From the NCBI GenBank assembly GCA_035760665.1, contig DASTSN010000013.1, positions 48,598 through 112,597 on the forward strand: a stretch of DNA of 64,000 nt, read 5' to 3'. Origin of the DNA: DASTSN01 sp035760665. Its GTDB lineage: Bacteria > Bacteroidota > Bacteroidia > Chitinophagales > Chitinophagaceae. This document shows, in pieces, positions 33,569-43,229 of this stretch (the first letter of the stretch is position 1; every line of letters starts with the position of its first letter). The notes below the pieces were generated by a model. The model had not been told where the DNA came from. It saw only the letters and a list, made by a program, of their open reading frames with translations, and did not search any database. A program made the position numbers and the translations under genes.

Positions 33569-35119
33569 GTGAACAAGGAACTCATCATTAATGCTGCTCC
33601 TCAGGGCGTAGAAATAGCACTGATGGAAGACAGGAAACTGGTGGAATTACACAGTGAAAAAAGCGACGCCCGTTTTGCGGTTGGTGATTTGTATTTGGGC
33701 AAAGTTAAGAAACTGATTCCGGGGCTAAATGCCGCTTTTGTAGATGTCGGTTTTGAAAAAGATGCTTTTCTTCATTACACAGACCTGAGCCCTTACGCCA
33801 AATCATTGCTGAAGTTTACAAACATGTGCATGAATGACAAGAGTGAGGGGGGACTGGACTTTGGAAAGTTTCAGATTGAACCAGAAATCGTAAAAACGGG
33901 TAAAATAAATGAAGTACTGGGAGGTAAACCTAATATCCTGGTGCAAATTTTAAAAGAACCTATTGCTGCCAAAGGCCCGCGCCTCAGTTGCGAAATTTCA
34001 CTACCCGGCCGATTTGTAGTGGTTACGCCATTCAATGATATTGTGGCAGTATCCCGCAAAATTCACTCATCCGAAGAAAGGAAACGCCTGCAAAAAATAG
34101 TGGAAGCCATTAAGCCAAAAAACTTTGGGGTTATTGTGCGTACGGCGGCAGAAGGCAAAAACACGGCAGAACTGCACGAAGATCTTTCTGCACTTGTAAA
34201 TACCTGGAAAACAATTCAGCATAACCTGAAAGGCGCTACTCCACCAGCCAAAATCCTGAGTGAGCAAACAAAGACGACCAGCATACTGCGAGACCTGCTG
34301 AATGAAGACTTCAACAAAATTGTGGTGAATGATCGGAATATTTTCAACGATACAAAATCATACATCCAGCGGATTGCTCCGGAAAAAGCTGATATTGTTT
34401 CATTTTATCAAAACGGCTCACCGATTTTCGATGCCTTTGGCATTACCAAGCAGGTAAAAGCTTCTTTCGGAAAAACAGTCAACCTCAACAGTGGGGCTTA
34501 CCTCATCATTGAGCATACGGAGGCATTGCATGTAATAGACGTCAATAGTGGTTATAAAAGTGTGGGTAATAACCAGGAACAAAACGCACTGGAAACAAAC
34601 CTCGAAGCAGCAGAAGAAATTGCAAGGCAACTGCGCTTAAGAGATCTTGGTGGCATTATCGTTGTTGATTTCATAGACATGAAACTCCCCGAAAACAAGC
34701 GAAAGCTTGTAGAGAAAATGGAGGAGTTTATGAATCCCGATCGTGCCAAACATGCAGTATTACCCATCTCTAAATTTGGTTTGATGCAAATCACCCGGCA
34801 GCGGATGAAGCCGGAGGTGAATATCAATACACAGGAAGTTTGCCCCAGTTGCAATGGAACCGGCAAAATTTCTTCCACGCTGATTCTCGAAGACGAAATT
34901 GAAAAAAACCTGAATTATCTCTTCACTCACAAGCACAGCAATCTTACGCTGGCCGTACACCCCATCGTACACGCCTATTTAACCAAAGGATGGCTATGGT
35001 CTAAAAAGGCCAACTGGCAGCGGAAATTCAAACAAAAAATTAATGTTATTGCCAATACCGCGTATCACCTTACCGAGTTTCATTTTTTTGATAAGCACGA
35101 CGAAGAAATCAAATTGTAA
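33569..35119 (+). CDS. rng: Ribonuclease E/G family endoribonuclease
   Basis: 516 residues, RNase G size, without the long RNase E scaffold tail. An S1-like domain covers about 35-130 (YLGKVKKLIPGLNAAFVDVG). The catalytic metal ligands are D324 in HVIDVNSGYKS and the aspartates of VDFIDM (367, 370). The zinc-link-like motif is CPSCNGTGK (about 423). RNase E/G enzymes process rRNA and start mRNA decay by cutting near 5'-monophosphate ends. The start is GTG at 33569; the overlapping ATG at 33567 is in another frame and stops at once. Confidence 0.95.
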   Translation: MNKELIINAAPQGVEIALMEDRKLVELHSEKSDARFAVGDLYLGKVKKLIPGLNAAFVDVGFEKDAFLHYTDLSPYAKSLLKFTNMCMNDKSEGGLDFGKFQIEPEIVKTGKINEVLGGKPNILVQILKEPIAAKGPRLSCEISLPGRFVVVTPFNDIVAVSRKIHSSEERKRLQKIVEAIKPKNFGVIVRTAAEGKNTAELHEDLSALVNTWKTIQHNLKGATPPAKILSEQTKTTSILRDLLNEDFNKIVVNDRNIFNDTKSYIQRIAPEKADIVSFYQNGSPIFDAFGITKQVKASFGKTVNLNSGAYLIIEHTEALHVIDVNSGYKSVGNNQEQNALETNLEAAEEIARQLRLRDLGGIIVVDFIDMKLPENKRKLVEKMEEFMNPDRAKHAVLPISKFGLMQITRQRMKPEVNINTQEVCPSCNGTGKISSTLILEDEIEKNLNYLFTHKHSNLTLAVHPIVHAYLTKGWLWSKKANWQRKFKQKINVIANTAYHLTEFHFFDKHDEEIKL

Positions 35120-35123
35120 AAAG

Positions 35124-35157
35124 AAATCCCGCCTCATTTGAAGCGGGATTTTTTTAT
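35124..35157. terminator. Bidirectional intrinsic terminator between rng and the first SusD gene
   Basis: AAATCCCGC pairs with GCGGGATTT around a 10-base loop, followed by seven T on the plus strand and by TTTCTTTTT on the minus strand. It stands 5 bases after rng and 19 bases after the convergent SusD gene, and should serve both. Confidence 0.9.
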
Positions 35158-35175
35158 CACACAAAGCAGAGGTTA

Positions 35176-36528
35176 TTAGTATCCATCATTTTGTTGAAGG
35201 GCACCATTGGATGCATTGATTTCCCTGATTGGAATAGGTAAAACCAATTCGTTCGCATCATAGTCAAATCCGTCGACAGTCAACTTTAAACGTTTTACAT
35301 CTTGTATACGCTGTCCTTCATGTGCAAGTTCCAGTTTACGTTCCAGCAAAATATTATCCAGCGTAATAGTGGTGGGTGACAGGTTTACCCTTTTCCGAAT
35401 CACATTATTGATATCATCGTCCGGTGTGGCGCCAACCGTGGTTCCCAGGCGGAAATTGCATTCTGCCCTGGTCAGGTACATTTCCGCCAGGCGAATAATC
35501 GGCAGATTCCGGTACTGTAATTTCCATTTACCACTGCGGTAAATATTCTGGCCGTCTAAATAAAACAGTTTCAAACGGTCATCTGCAGGATCATATAAAT
35601 TAATATGCTTTTGCAACACATCCACATCACCATCCCTGGCGCCGTATTGCGGAATTGACCAGAACACTTGCATATCATTAGCGCCGTCCTGGGCAGTTAC
35701 CTGGATAGCAAAAATATCTTCTGAAGAATTGGAAGTTCTGTTAAATGCCTCAGCATAGGTAGTTGTCAGCGAATAAGAACTATTGGTAATCACATTATTT
35801 GCCTCATCCCTGGCATTTGCATAATCTCCCATTTGCAAATACACCCGGGAAAGAACAGCGGAGGCTGTGAATGAGTTTGCATATACATCATTATCATCAG
35901 GTAGCAGGCCTTTGGCTTCCGTCAGGTCACTTAAAATGAGATTATAGGTTTCCTGGAGTGTACTGCGGGGCACGTAATTGGCATCAGAAATACCGCCGGA
36001 AGTTGGGGTAGTAATAAGCTGCAGGCCGAGGTTTGACGATGCATTACCATCGCTGTATGGCTTGGCAAACAGTTCTGCCATTTCAAAATAAGTCAGCCCG
36101 CGCAAAAACAACGCTTCACCTTTTACGCGGTCCTGGTCTGCGGTGTTTACTTTATCAATCGCATTGAGAATATTATTACAGATATTAATTGTATTGTAAC
36201 CTGCAGTCCAGGTATTTGTAACAAAGCTATTGTTAGTTAAAATTGACTTACTGAAAATTTCCCTTGGTTGGTTGTAGGTGCCTGCCCAGCGAATTTCTCC
36301 ATCAGCTGCCAGCAATTCAGAATACAATTGAAAATCGCCCCCCAGTAAGTAGGAGTTACTGATAGCATCATAAGCGCCATTCAGGGCAGCTTTGATATTG
36401 GCGTCGCTGGTGAATACTTCCTGATCCGATATATCCTGGGTGGGATTAATATCCAGTTTTTTGGTACATCCCGTTATAACAGTTATTGATGCGGCAATTA
36501 TGATAAATACTTTTTTCATTTTTTTCAT
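35176..36528 (-). CDS. SusD/RagB family outer-membrane lipoprotein (first pair)
   Basis: 450 residues from the ATG at 36528; a TTG at 36543 is in frame but touches the SusC stop. The lipobox is SITVITGCTKK. The mature start LDINPTQDISDQEVFTSDAN is the SusD entry and the TPR-like helical repeats follow (RGEALFLRGLTYFEMAELF). The C-terminal end shows LELAHEGQRIQDVKRL and LPIPIREINAS. SusD covers its SusC channel and captures the nutrient at the cell surface. The gene is directly downstream of SusC. There is no nearby glycoside hydrolase to indicate a glycan. Confidence 0.95.
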   Translation of the reverse strand: MKKMKKVFIIIAASITVITGCTKKLDINPTQDISDQEVFTSDANIKAALNGAYDAISNSYLLGGDFQLYSELLAADGEIRWAGTYNQPREIFSKSILTNNSFVTNTWTAGYNTINICNNILNAIDKVNTADQDRVKGEALFLRGLTYFEMAELFAKPYSDGNASSNLGLQLITTPTSGGISDANYVPRSTLQETYNLILSDLTEAKGLLPDDNDVYANSFTASAVLSRVYLQMGDYANARDEANNVITNSSYSLTTTYAEAFNRTSNSSEDIFAIQVTAQDGANDMQVFWSIPQYGARDGDVDVLQKHINLYDPADDRLKLFYLDGQNIYRSGKWKLQYRNLPIIRLAEMYLTRAECNFRLGTTVGATPDDDINNVIRKRVNLSPTTITLDNILLERKLELAHEGQRIQDVKRLKLTVDGFDYDANELVLPIPIREINASNGALQQNDGY

Positions 36529-36543
36529 TTTACTTGTGTACAA

Positions 36544-39500
36544 TCAGAACCCAACATTTAAACCGGCTGCAATCGTCTTAATTTGCGGAGCAGCATAAAA
36601 ATCACTGCCCTGGTTCCGGTTACCAGCCCTGTAATCTGTATTCACTTCAGGATCCCAGCCAGGATAGTTCGTAAAGGTGAGTAGGTTAACAGCAGTAACA
36701 TACACCCTGAGTGAGCTCAATTTGACTTTTCGCAGCGAGGAAGCCGGGATGTTATAGCCCAGTGTAATATTTTTCAGTCTGACATAATCACCATCATACA
36801 CATACCTGCTGGACGCGCTAATACCATTTCCATAACCAAGTCTCAACTGTGGCACATCAGTTATATCACCGGGTTTTTGCCATCTTTTTAACTGATCTTT
36901 CGTTTGGTTATCAAACCAGTCGAAACTTGAACTCATAAATCCGCCGGCACCATTTAATATCTGGTTGCCAAAAACCCCCTGGAACAAGAAGCTGAGATCA
37001 AATCCGCGGAAGCTTACCGTATTGGTCAATCCTGCCGTTACTTTGGGATTAGGATTCCCTACGATGAAATTACCTGCCGCATCATAATCGTTCGTGGTTG
37101 TTTTGCCATCCTGTTCGTAATATAAAGCGTCTCCATTATTGGGGTCAACTCCGGCGAATTTGGGTCCATAGAAAACCCCGATTGACTCTCCCACAATCAG
37201 GGAGTTGAGATAACGACCGTCATTACCGGGTATGGTTGTCTGATCTCCATCCAGTTTCAGAATTTTATTCTGGTTGTAAGAAACATTCAGGCTGCTTGAC
37301 CAGCGGAAGTTTTTAGTAGCTATATTTTCTGTATTCAGCACAAACTCAACCCCACGGTTTTGCATAGAACCGATATTAACTGTTTGCGTGGTAAATCCGG
37401 AGTTGCCAGGTACCGGTACGTTATAAATAAGATCCTGCGTTTTTCGGTTGTAGAAATCCAGTTCACCACTGATTTTATTCCGCAAAAAACCAAAATCTAT
37501 TCCGATATCAACCTGGTTGGATTTCTCCCAACGCAAGTCCTCATTAGCCAGTTGGGTGGTAATAAGGCCCGCAGTTCCGGCGTAAGAAGCACTACCCCAT
37601 AAGCCTAACGAACTGAAATTGCCGAAACCATCTGCATTACCTGTTAACCCCCAGCTACCCCTTAATTTCAGGAAGCTGATGAAATCCGAATTCTTCAGGA
37701 AATTTTCTTCACTCATGATCCAGCCAAGGGAAACAGCCGGAAAAACACCATAACGATTTCCCTTCCCGAATACAGAGGAACCATCAACACGTCCACTAAC
37801 CGTTAAAAGATATTTATCGTTGAACTTATAGTTGCCGCGGGCAAAATATGACACAAAGGAGGCGTTAGAAGAGGAAGAAGTACCTCCTTTTATTAAACCC
37901 GCACTGGCCAGTTTTTGTAAATCCTCCACAGGGAATTGTTCCCCATACACATTTGCATACTCAGAATTGTACCGCTGGTAAGACATACCGACAACCGCTT
38001 CAACATCGTGAACGGAGGCAAATGTTTTTTTGTAATTAAAATAGTTGTTCAGGTTGTAATCCAGTGAGCGGTACCAGTCAGATTCTCCATAACCATTTGT
38101 CCCGGTTCCGTAAGTGGTACGAAAACCATAAAACTGGTCATCGTTCTGGTTTTGAATATCGGCCCCTAACTCACTCCTGAAAAACAGGGAAGGTAAAATA
38201 TTCAACTGCCCATAGATATTACCAATATTACGGTAAATGGTAGACCGCCAGTGACCATCCACATAATCTACGTAAGGGTTGGAATACGTAGTTGTAGGTG
38301 TATTGTAGACATTCCCATCCAGATCTTTTAGCGGCGTGACGGGTGATAACGCAACAATCTGCATAGGTGTGGCAAACTCGTTATCGTTTGGCACCCTTCC
38401 GGAAAGTGTTTGGGAAAGGCTAAGATTAAAGCCGACTTTGAATTTATCACTAACGCTATGATCCAGATTAATCCTGCTGGATAACCTGCGGAAATTATTA
38501 CCGATCAGGATACCATCCTGGTTATTATAAGATGCACTGAAATAGAATTTGGTTTTTTCATTGCCGCCCGATGCTGATAGATCAACTGCAGAAGTCCTGG
38601 CATTATCATTAAAAGCCAGTTTTTCCCAGTTGGTATTTGTTTGCAAAGTGTGCCAGTCAGACCAGCCGGAATAACGTGTCAACCTGCCTTCAGCAAATTC
38701 CAGCCAGGAACCCGGATACTGGGCAGGATCTAAAGGATCAACACCTTCAATATTGTCACTATTAATTGCAGCTTCCCTTAACAGGTCCACATATTCTTTT
38801 GCATCCAGAAATCCCCTCAAATGGGTAGGTTTATTAAATCCATATTGTGTATTCACCTGGAAAACGGTTTTTCCGGCTTTCCCTCTTTTTGTTGTAATCA
38901 ATACTACTCCGTTAGCAGCTCTTGATCCATAAATAGCAGCAGCAGATGCATCTTTTAAAATGTCGAAAGACTCGATATCATTAAAGTTAATATCGGCCAG
39001 CGGATTACCGGAGGCTGAGGAATTATTAATCGGCACTCCATCTATTACATATAATGGATCGTTAGAGGCAGAGAGGGAACCCGATCCGCGAATCCGGATT
39101 TTGACACCTTCCCCTACTTTACCGTTGTTGGATTCTACAAAGACACCGGCTGCACGGCCCTGCAAAGCCTGGTTCAAATTGGGGACAGGCATACTCTGTA
39201 CCTCTGCTCCCTTCACTTTGGCAATATTCCCCGTCAGGTCTTTTTTGATTTTGGTACCATACCCCACAACCACAACCTCCTGCAGGCTTTTGTCTGCCAT
39301 GGCCAGGCTGATGTTGATAACTGATTGACCATTGATCGTAACTTCCTGTGGTTCCATATCTACAGCAGAATACACGAGTATTTTTGCTGAGGCTGGAATG
39401 GAAAGACTGTACAAGCCCTCCGCAGTGGTTACTGTACCGGTGCTTGTTCCTTTTACCAGTACAGACGCATTGGCAACCGGGTTACCGGCACGGTCGGTTA

Positions 39501-39588
39501 CTTTTCCAGTTATAGTTCTGGTTTGTGCCCAAATGAAATGTGCAGACAATAGAAATACTGAAAGCAAGATTAGTCTTGGATTTCGCAT
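36544..39588 (-). CDS. SusC/RagA family TonB-dependent receptor (first pair)
   Basis: 1,014 residues from the ATG at 39588; the frame runs on 53 codons without a signal peptide, so the later ATG is preferred. The signal peptide is MRNPRLILLSVFLLSAHF to WAQ. A carboxypeptidase-like domain follows (ITGKVTDRAGNPVANASVLV), the plug domain begins at EVVVVGYGTKIKKD with LNQALQGRAAGV and PLYVIDGVPINN, and a 22-strand barrel ends in GLNVGF. SusC imports oligosaccharides or peptides with TonB energy. No regulator is adjacent, so control is unknown. Confidence 0.96.
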   Translation of the reverse strand: MRNPRLILLSVFLLSAHFIWAQTRTITGKVTDRAGNPVANASVLVKGTSTGTVTTAEGLYSLSIPASAKILVYSAVDMEPQEVTINGQSVINISLAMADKSLQEVVVVGYGTKIKKDLTGNIAKVKGAEVQSMPVPNLNQALQGRAAGVFVESNNGKVGEGVKIRIRGSGSLSASNDPLYVIDGVPINNSSASGNPLADINFNDIESFDILKDASAAAIYGSRAANGVVLITTKRGKAGKTVFQVNTQYGFNKPTHLRGFLDAKEYVDLLREAAINSDNIEGVDPLDPAQYPGSWLEFAEGRLTRYSGWSDWHTLQTNTNWEKLAFNDNARTSAVDLSASGGNEKTKFYFSASYNNQDGILIGNNFRRLSSRINLDHSVSDKFKVGFNLSLSQTLSGRVPNDNEFATPMQIVALSPVTPLKDLDGNVYNTPTTTYSNPYVDYVDGHWRSTIYRNIGNIYGQLNILPSLFFRSELGADIQNQNDDQFYGFRTTYGTGTNGYGESDWYRSLDYNLNNYFNYKKTFASVHDVEAVVGMSYQRYNSEYANVYGEQFPVEDLQKLASAGLIKGGTSSSSNASFVSYFARGNYKFNDKYLLTVSGRVDGSSVFGKGNRYGVFPAVSLGWIMSEENFLKNSDFISFLKLRGSWGLTGNADGFGNFSSLGLWGSASYAGTAGLITTQLANEDLRWEKSNQVDIGIDFGFLRNKISGELDFYNRKTQDLIYNVPVPGNSGFTTQTVNIGSMQNRGVEFVLNTENIATKNFRWSSSLNVSYNQNKILKLDGDQTTIPGNDGRYLNSLIVGESIGVFYGPKFAGVDPNNGDALYYEQDGKTTTNDYDAAGNFIVGNPNPKVTAGLTNTVSFRGFDLSFLFQGVFGNQILNGAGGFMSSSFDWFDNQTKDQLKRWQKPGDITDVPQLRLGYGNGISASSRYVYDGDYVRLKNITLGYNIPASSLRKVKLSSLRVYVTAVNLLTFTNYPGWDPEVNTDYRAGNRNQGSDFYAAPQIKTIAAGLNVGF

Positions 39589-39777
39589 GTGAACAGTTTT
39601 TAATTTGTGTGATTTATTATTTTTCCAACGGGCAAGGTCAATGTGAAGATAAAGCCGGAGGGGTATTTCGCTGCTTGAAAAAAAATTATATTGATCAAAG
39701 TCAACTATTTCATAAATATAAAATACTGCTGCCTTTGAAGTCGACAAGAACTTTTCATATTAATTAATAAAATAATA

Positions 39778-39798
39778 AAAGCCCGGAAGCCGGGCTTT
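39778..39798 (-). terminator. Intrinsic terminator for the YugP-like gene
   Basis: AAAGCCCGG and CCGGGCTTT pair around three bases; on the minus strand the stem is followed by TATTATTTTATT. It stands 31 bases after the stop of the zinc-peptidase gene and insulates it from the SusC promoter region. Confidence 0.8.
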
Positions 39799-39829
39799 AC
39801 CAGATTTTATATTTAATTCTATTGTTGTA

Positions 39830-40516
39830 TTACCTGTTTCGGTTTCCAAGATATATAAATATATATTGTACCAGAGTAACAACGGCTGCCAGTGCCGCTA
39901 CCACATAGGTCATTGCTGCCCATTTTAGGGCATCCTTCGCTTTCGGGTATTCCTGCTGGTTCGTAACATTGGTATGGTTTAACCAAGCAAGGGCACGGCG
40001 GCTGGCATCAAACTCCACCGGAAGCGTAACCAGCGAAAAAAGAACGGTGAGTGCAAATAAGGCAATCCCCACCAGCAGTAATTGCGGAAAACTATTAATC
40101 AGTAAAATGCCTGCCAGTAAAATCCAGTTGACAAGTGAGGCACTTAGCTGTACCATGGGCACCAGCCTGCTGCGCATCATCAGCCAGCTATAAGAATTTG
40201 CGTGCTGAACCGCATGACCACATTCATGGGCAGCTACTGCCGCGGCAGCCACACTGTTTCCATTATAAACCTCCGGGCTCAGGTTTACCGTTTTATTTGC
40301 CGGGTTGTAATGGTCGGATAAAAACCCTTCGGCAGATATTACCTGAACATTATAAATACCATTTTCCCGGAGCATTTTTTCGGCCACTTCCCTTCCGGAA
40401 AGCCCGCTGGCTAATGGCACTTTTCCATAGGCTTTAAACTTGTTTTTCAGCACCATAGAAACCAGCATACTGATGCCTACAAAAATCAACGAAACGAACA
40501 TAATCGATGGTGTCAT
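39830..40516 (-). CDS. YugP-type membrane zinc metallopeptidase
   Basis: 228 residues, with membrane helices at about 4-22, 118-135, 147-166 and 203-224. The zinc motif is HECGH at 97-101, preceded by VNLSPEVYNGNSVAAAAVA, the family pattern of the PF04298-type peptidases. A downstream EFDASRRA segment is conserved in the family. Biological substrates are not known. Likely transcribed alone. Confidence 0.93.
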   Translation of the reverse strand: MTPSIMFVSLIFVGISMLVSMVLKNKFKAYGKVPLASGLSGREVAEKMLRENGIYNVQVISAEGFLSDHYNPANKTVNLSPEVYNGNSVAAAAVAAHECGHAVQHANSYSWLMMRSRLVPMVQLSASLVNWILLAGILLINSFPQLLLVGIALFALTVLFSLVTLPVEFDASRRALAWLNHTNVTNQQEYPKAKDALKWAAMTYVVAALAAVVTLVQYIFIYLGNRNR

Positions 40517-40815
40517 TTTCTAAACTTTTTTGATTAATTAATCAGCAAATCTGCGTCCAAAACCGCAATTGGCAGTCCCGCAAAGCCGGCGCAAGAATCC
40601 TGCAGTCTTTTTGGCATTTTTGGTCATTTTTCACTGGTTTAAAACTAACATACTGATAGCCAAGCAGGTTAGAAATTAAAAAAATATTTATTCTTAAATA
40701 TTTGATTATCAATATAAAACAAACAAAACCTGCATTTTTGTCTTTATTTTATTTTGCTGCAAAAGCCAGGATAAAATTTATTCACAGGACCAAAAATTTA
40801 TTTTGTAAAGTGGGG

Positions 40816-40888
40816 CATATTTGTAACTTAGTGCAAGAATTTAATGGGTTAGTAAGTAAGAGGGTCAATCAGCCGATTGGCCCTTTTT
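40816..40888 (+). ncRNA. Candidate small RNA or radA leader RNA
   Basis: CATATTTG (40816-40823, one base from TAnnTTTG) is followed about 38 bases later by a terminator. Transcription from about 40829 would give a 60-base RNA with a short single-stranded 5' part (GTGCAAGAATTTAATGGGTT) and a terminator stem. It does not match a known RNA that I recall. It may instead be an attenuator for radA, whose ATG is 155 bases on. Confidence 0.3.
40861..40888 (+). terminator. Orphan intrinsic terminator upstream of radA
   Basis: AGGGTCAATC and GATTGGCCCT pair over 10 positions with one G-T pair, a 4-base loop AGCC and five T after the stem. No gene ends upstream on this strand. Confidence 0.75.
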
Positions 40889-41042
40889 ACTTTTATGTTT
40901 TCTCGTGTTTTTTTCGTTTCGTTTTCGCATTTTTTTTCCAACAGATTTTGTGCTTATAAAATTTTACGTAGCAAATTATTTTGCACAGCAAGCGGCTTCC
41001 ACTTTCCCGGCAACTCTGCCAACTATGCTTTAATTTTATTTT

Positions 41043-42416
41043 ATGAGTAAAGTAAAGACAGCTTTTTTTTGTCAGCAATGCGGGTATGAAAGTGTGAAAT
41101 GGATCGGGCAATGCCCTTCTTGCGGTCAGTGGAACACGTTTGTGGAAGAACTGATACAAAAGGAAATATCGAAAGCATCGAATAACTGGAAAGATTATAA
41201 TACCGATAAGCGAACGACGAAAACTGTTTCGCTTACTTCTATTAAAAGTAATGAAGAGCGAAGGCTGGTAACAACAGATAATGAATTGAATCGTGTTTTG
41301 GGCGGCGGTGTGGTGGCTGGCAGTATTATTTTGATTGCCGGGGAACCGGGTATTGGTAAATCAACTCTTTTTTTACAAACCGGTTTGTGGCTGAAAGATA
41401 TTGTTGTGCTATATATCAGCGGCGAGGAAAGCGAGCAGCAAATAAAAATGCGTGCCGACCGGCTTAAACTGAAAAACGATAATTTTTATTTATTAACGGA
41501 GACTTCCACACAAACCATTTTCCAAGAAATAAAAAAACTGAAGCCGCAACTGGTCATTGTAGACTCTATACAAACCTTACAAACACCCCTGATCGACTCT
41601 TCGCCCGGCAGCGTGTCGCAAATTCGTGAATGTGCTGCCGAGTTTCAACGATTTGCTAAAGAAACAAACACACCGGTTTTCCTCATTGGGCATATTACAA
41701 AAGACGGCAGTATTGCAGGGCCAAAAATACTGGAGCATATGGTAGATACCGTTTTACAATTTGAGGGGGACCGCCATTATGCATACCGTATTCTGCGCAC
41801 GCTAAAAAACCGTTTTGGCAGTACGGCTGAACTGGGTATTTATGAAATGACAGATGAAGGCATGAAAGGTGTCATCAACCCCAGCGAAATACTGATAACA
41901 CAAAAGGAAGATCAGCTCAGCGGCATCGCTATTGCAGCCACCATTGAAGGCATGCGGCCACTGCTGATCGAAGTGCAGGCACTGGTAACACAGTCTGTAT
42001 ACGGTACGCCACAGCGCACTGTCAGCGGCTTTGACTTGCGCAGGCTGCAGCTGTTACTGGCAGTGCTGGAGAAACGCGGAGGATTTCATTTTGGTGTCAA
42101 AGATGTTTTTCTCAATATCGCCGGCGGTTTAAAAGTCGAAGATCCTTCAATTGACCTGGCGGTATTATGCGCCTTGCTGTCTTCTTATGAAGATATTCCC
42201 TTACCACATCATATTTGCTTTGCCGGGGAAATAGGGCTGAGCGGTGAAATAAGAGCCGTCAATCGCATTGAACAACGCATTGCAGAAGCCGAAAAATTAG
42301 GCTTTGAAAAAATCATCGTTTCAAAATATAACCAGAAAGGATTGGCCAAACAAAAGTTTTCAATTGATATTGTCACAATGAGCAGGGTGGATGAGCTGTA
42401 TCAGTACTTGTTTTAA
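41043..42416 (+). CDS. radA: DNA repair protein RadA (Sms)
   Basis: 457 residues. RadA extends RecA-made branches in recombinational repair. The C4 zinc finger uses C10, C13, C24 and C27 (CQQCG and CPSCG). Walker A is GEPGIGKST at 100-108, the KNRFGS motif is near 258, and the C-terminal Lon-protease-like domain has the FHFGVKDVFLNIAGGLKVED stretch without a protease dyad, as usual. Start ATG. A comF-like gene follows 33 bases downstream. Confidence 0.97.
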   Translation: MSKVKTAFFCQQCGYESVKWIGQCPSCGQWNTFVEELIQKEISKASNNWKDYNTDKRTTKTVSLTSIKSNEERRLVTTDNELNRVLGGGVVAGSIILIAGEPGIGKSTLFLQTGLWLKDIVVLYISGEESEQQIKMRADRLKLKNDNFYLLTETSTQTIFQEIKKLKPQLVIVDSIQTLQTPLIDSSPGSVSQIRECAAEFQRFAKETNTPVFLIGHITKDGSIAGPKILEHMVDTVLQFEGDRHYAYRILRTLKNRFGSTAELGIYEMTDEGMKGVINPSEILITQKEDQLSGIAIAATIEGMRPLLIEVQALVTQSVYGTPQRTVSGFDLRRLQLLLAVLEKRGGFHFGVKDVFLNIAGGLKVEDPSIDLAVLCALLSSYEDIPLPHHICFAGEIGLSGEIRAVNRIEQRIAEAEKLGFEKIIVSKYNQKGLAKQKFSIDIVTMSRVDELYQYLF

Positions 42417-42482
42417 ATAAATGCATACCTTAGATATTACTCAAAACTATTGGTGATTATACCAGGCATTCATGTGGCCAAT

Positions 42483-43199
42483 ATGAGAAATAATGAACAC
42501 ATGAAATTATTGGAAGAAATACGCACTTCATTCTTTCATCTGTTATTTCCGCATATTTGTGCAGGTTGCGGCAGCGATCTGCTCAGCGAAGATAGCCAGC
42601 TCTGCACCCACTGCCTTTCTGCATTGCCGGAAACTAATTTTTCCGCAGCGCCAAATAATCCGGTTGAAAAAAAATTCTGGGGCCGCCTGCCGGTTGAGGC
42701 AGCCACAGCCATTTACGCTTTTACAAAAGAGTCGCTGGTACAGCACCTCATGCACGCGGTAAAATACAATGGCAATAAAGAACTTGGTTTACAATTGGGC
42801 CGCCTGATGGCAGAAAGCCTGGTACAAAGCGGCAGGTTTCAGGTCGATGCGCTTGTGCCTGTACCGTTGTTTCCGGAAAAAGAAAGGAAAAGAGGCTATA
42901 ACCAGTCAGCTGTGTTGTGCGATGGTATGAAAGAAATTCTACAGATACCGGTTTTAAACAACATTGTCATCAGGCCGAAGCATACCGAAACACAAACTAA
43001 AAAAGGACGGATAGAGCGCTGGAAAAATATAGAGGGAAAATTTGAACTCAGAAATCCTGCAGCTATTGCCAATCAGCATGTACTATTGGTAGATGATGTG
43101 ATTACCACCGGCGCCACCCTGGAATCATGCGGGGCCGAATTATTAAAAGCAGAAAATGTTCAGCTCAGCATCGCCACGCTTTGTTATTCGGCTCAGTGA
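42483..43199 (+). CDS. ComF-family phosphoribosyltransferase-like protein
   Basis: 238 residues from the ATG at 42483; ATG at 42501 is also possible and the earlier TTG at 42450 is less likely. An N-terminal four-cysteine zinc finger (PHICAGCG and CTHC) leads to a type I phosphoribosyltransferase core with the PRPP-binding motif LLVDDVITTGAT (about 200). The PRTase active-site loop PLFPEKERKRGYNQS precedes it. Bacterial ComF proteins take part in DNA uptake; comEC lies about 20 kb away. Likely co-transcribed with radA. Confidence 0.92.
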   Translation: MRNNEHMKLLEEIRTSFFHLLFPHICAGCGSDLLSEDSQLCTHCLSALPETNFSAAPNNPVEKKFWGRLPVEAATAIYAFTKESLVQHLMHAVKYNGNKELGLQLGRLMAESLVQSGRFQVDALVPVPLFPEKERKRGYNQSAVLCDGMKEILQIPVLNNIVIRPKHTETQTKKGRIERWKNIEGKFELRNPAAIANQHVLLVDDVITTGATLESCGAELLKAENVQLSIATLCYSAQ

Positions 43200-43215
43200 A
43201 ATCAAATTCTTCTAT

Positions 43216-43223
43216 TATTTTTG
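43216..43223 (+). promoter_or_regulatory. Putative -7 box (TATTTTTG) for the beta-helix lipoprotein
   Basis: Exact TAnnTTTG match whose last G is 6 bases before the ATG at 43230, so the transcript would be leaderless or nearly so. Confidence 0.45.
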
Positions 43224-43229
43224 AGGTGA

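Larger units (their letters stand above)
40517..41042. other. 526-base AT-rich gap upstream of radA
   Basis: No believable gene. A reading frame at 40702-40959 crosses a terminator hairpin and has no family character. The region should hold the YugP-like promoter and the radA promoter; neither is exact. Its one clear element is the orphan plus-strand terminator at 40861-40888 with a CATATTTG near-box 38 bases upstream, consistent with a small RNA of about 60 bases or a radA leader. Confidence 0.5.

Noticed and set aside
33567..33575. ATG two bases before the rng GTG as start
   Set aside because: It is in another frame and meets TGA immediately; GTG AAC AAG leads into the conserved RNase E/G start.
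35176..39588. Polysaccharide utilisation locus around the first SusC/SusD
   Set aside because: No glycoside hydrolase, sulfatase or regulator is adjacent; the flanks are rng and a zinc peptidase.
39589..39747. Longer start for the first SusC
   Set aside because: The 53 added residues have no signal peptide, while MRNPRLILLSVF at 39588 does.
40816..40888. 6S RNA or SRP RNA in the radA upstream gap
   Set aside because: The hairpin is too short and the expected conserved loops of these RNAs are not present.
40702..40959. 85-codon plus-strand frame before radA
   Set aside because: Phenylalanine-rich translation of AT-rich DNA that runs through the intrinsic terminator at 40861-40888.
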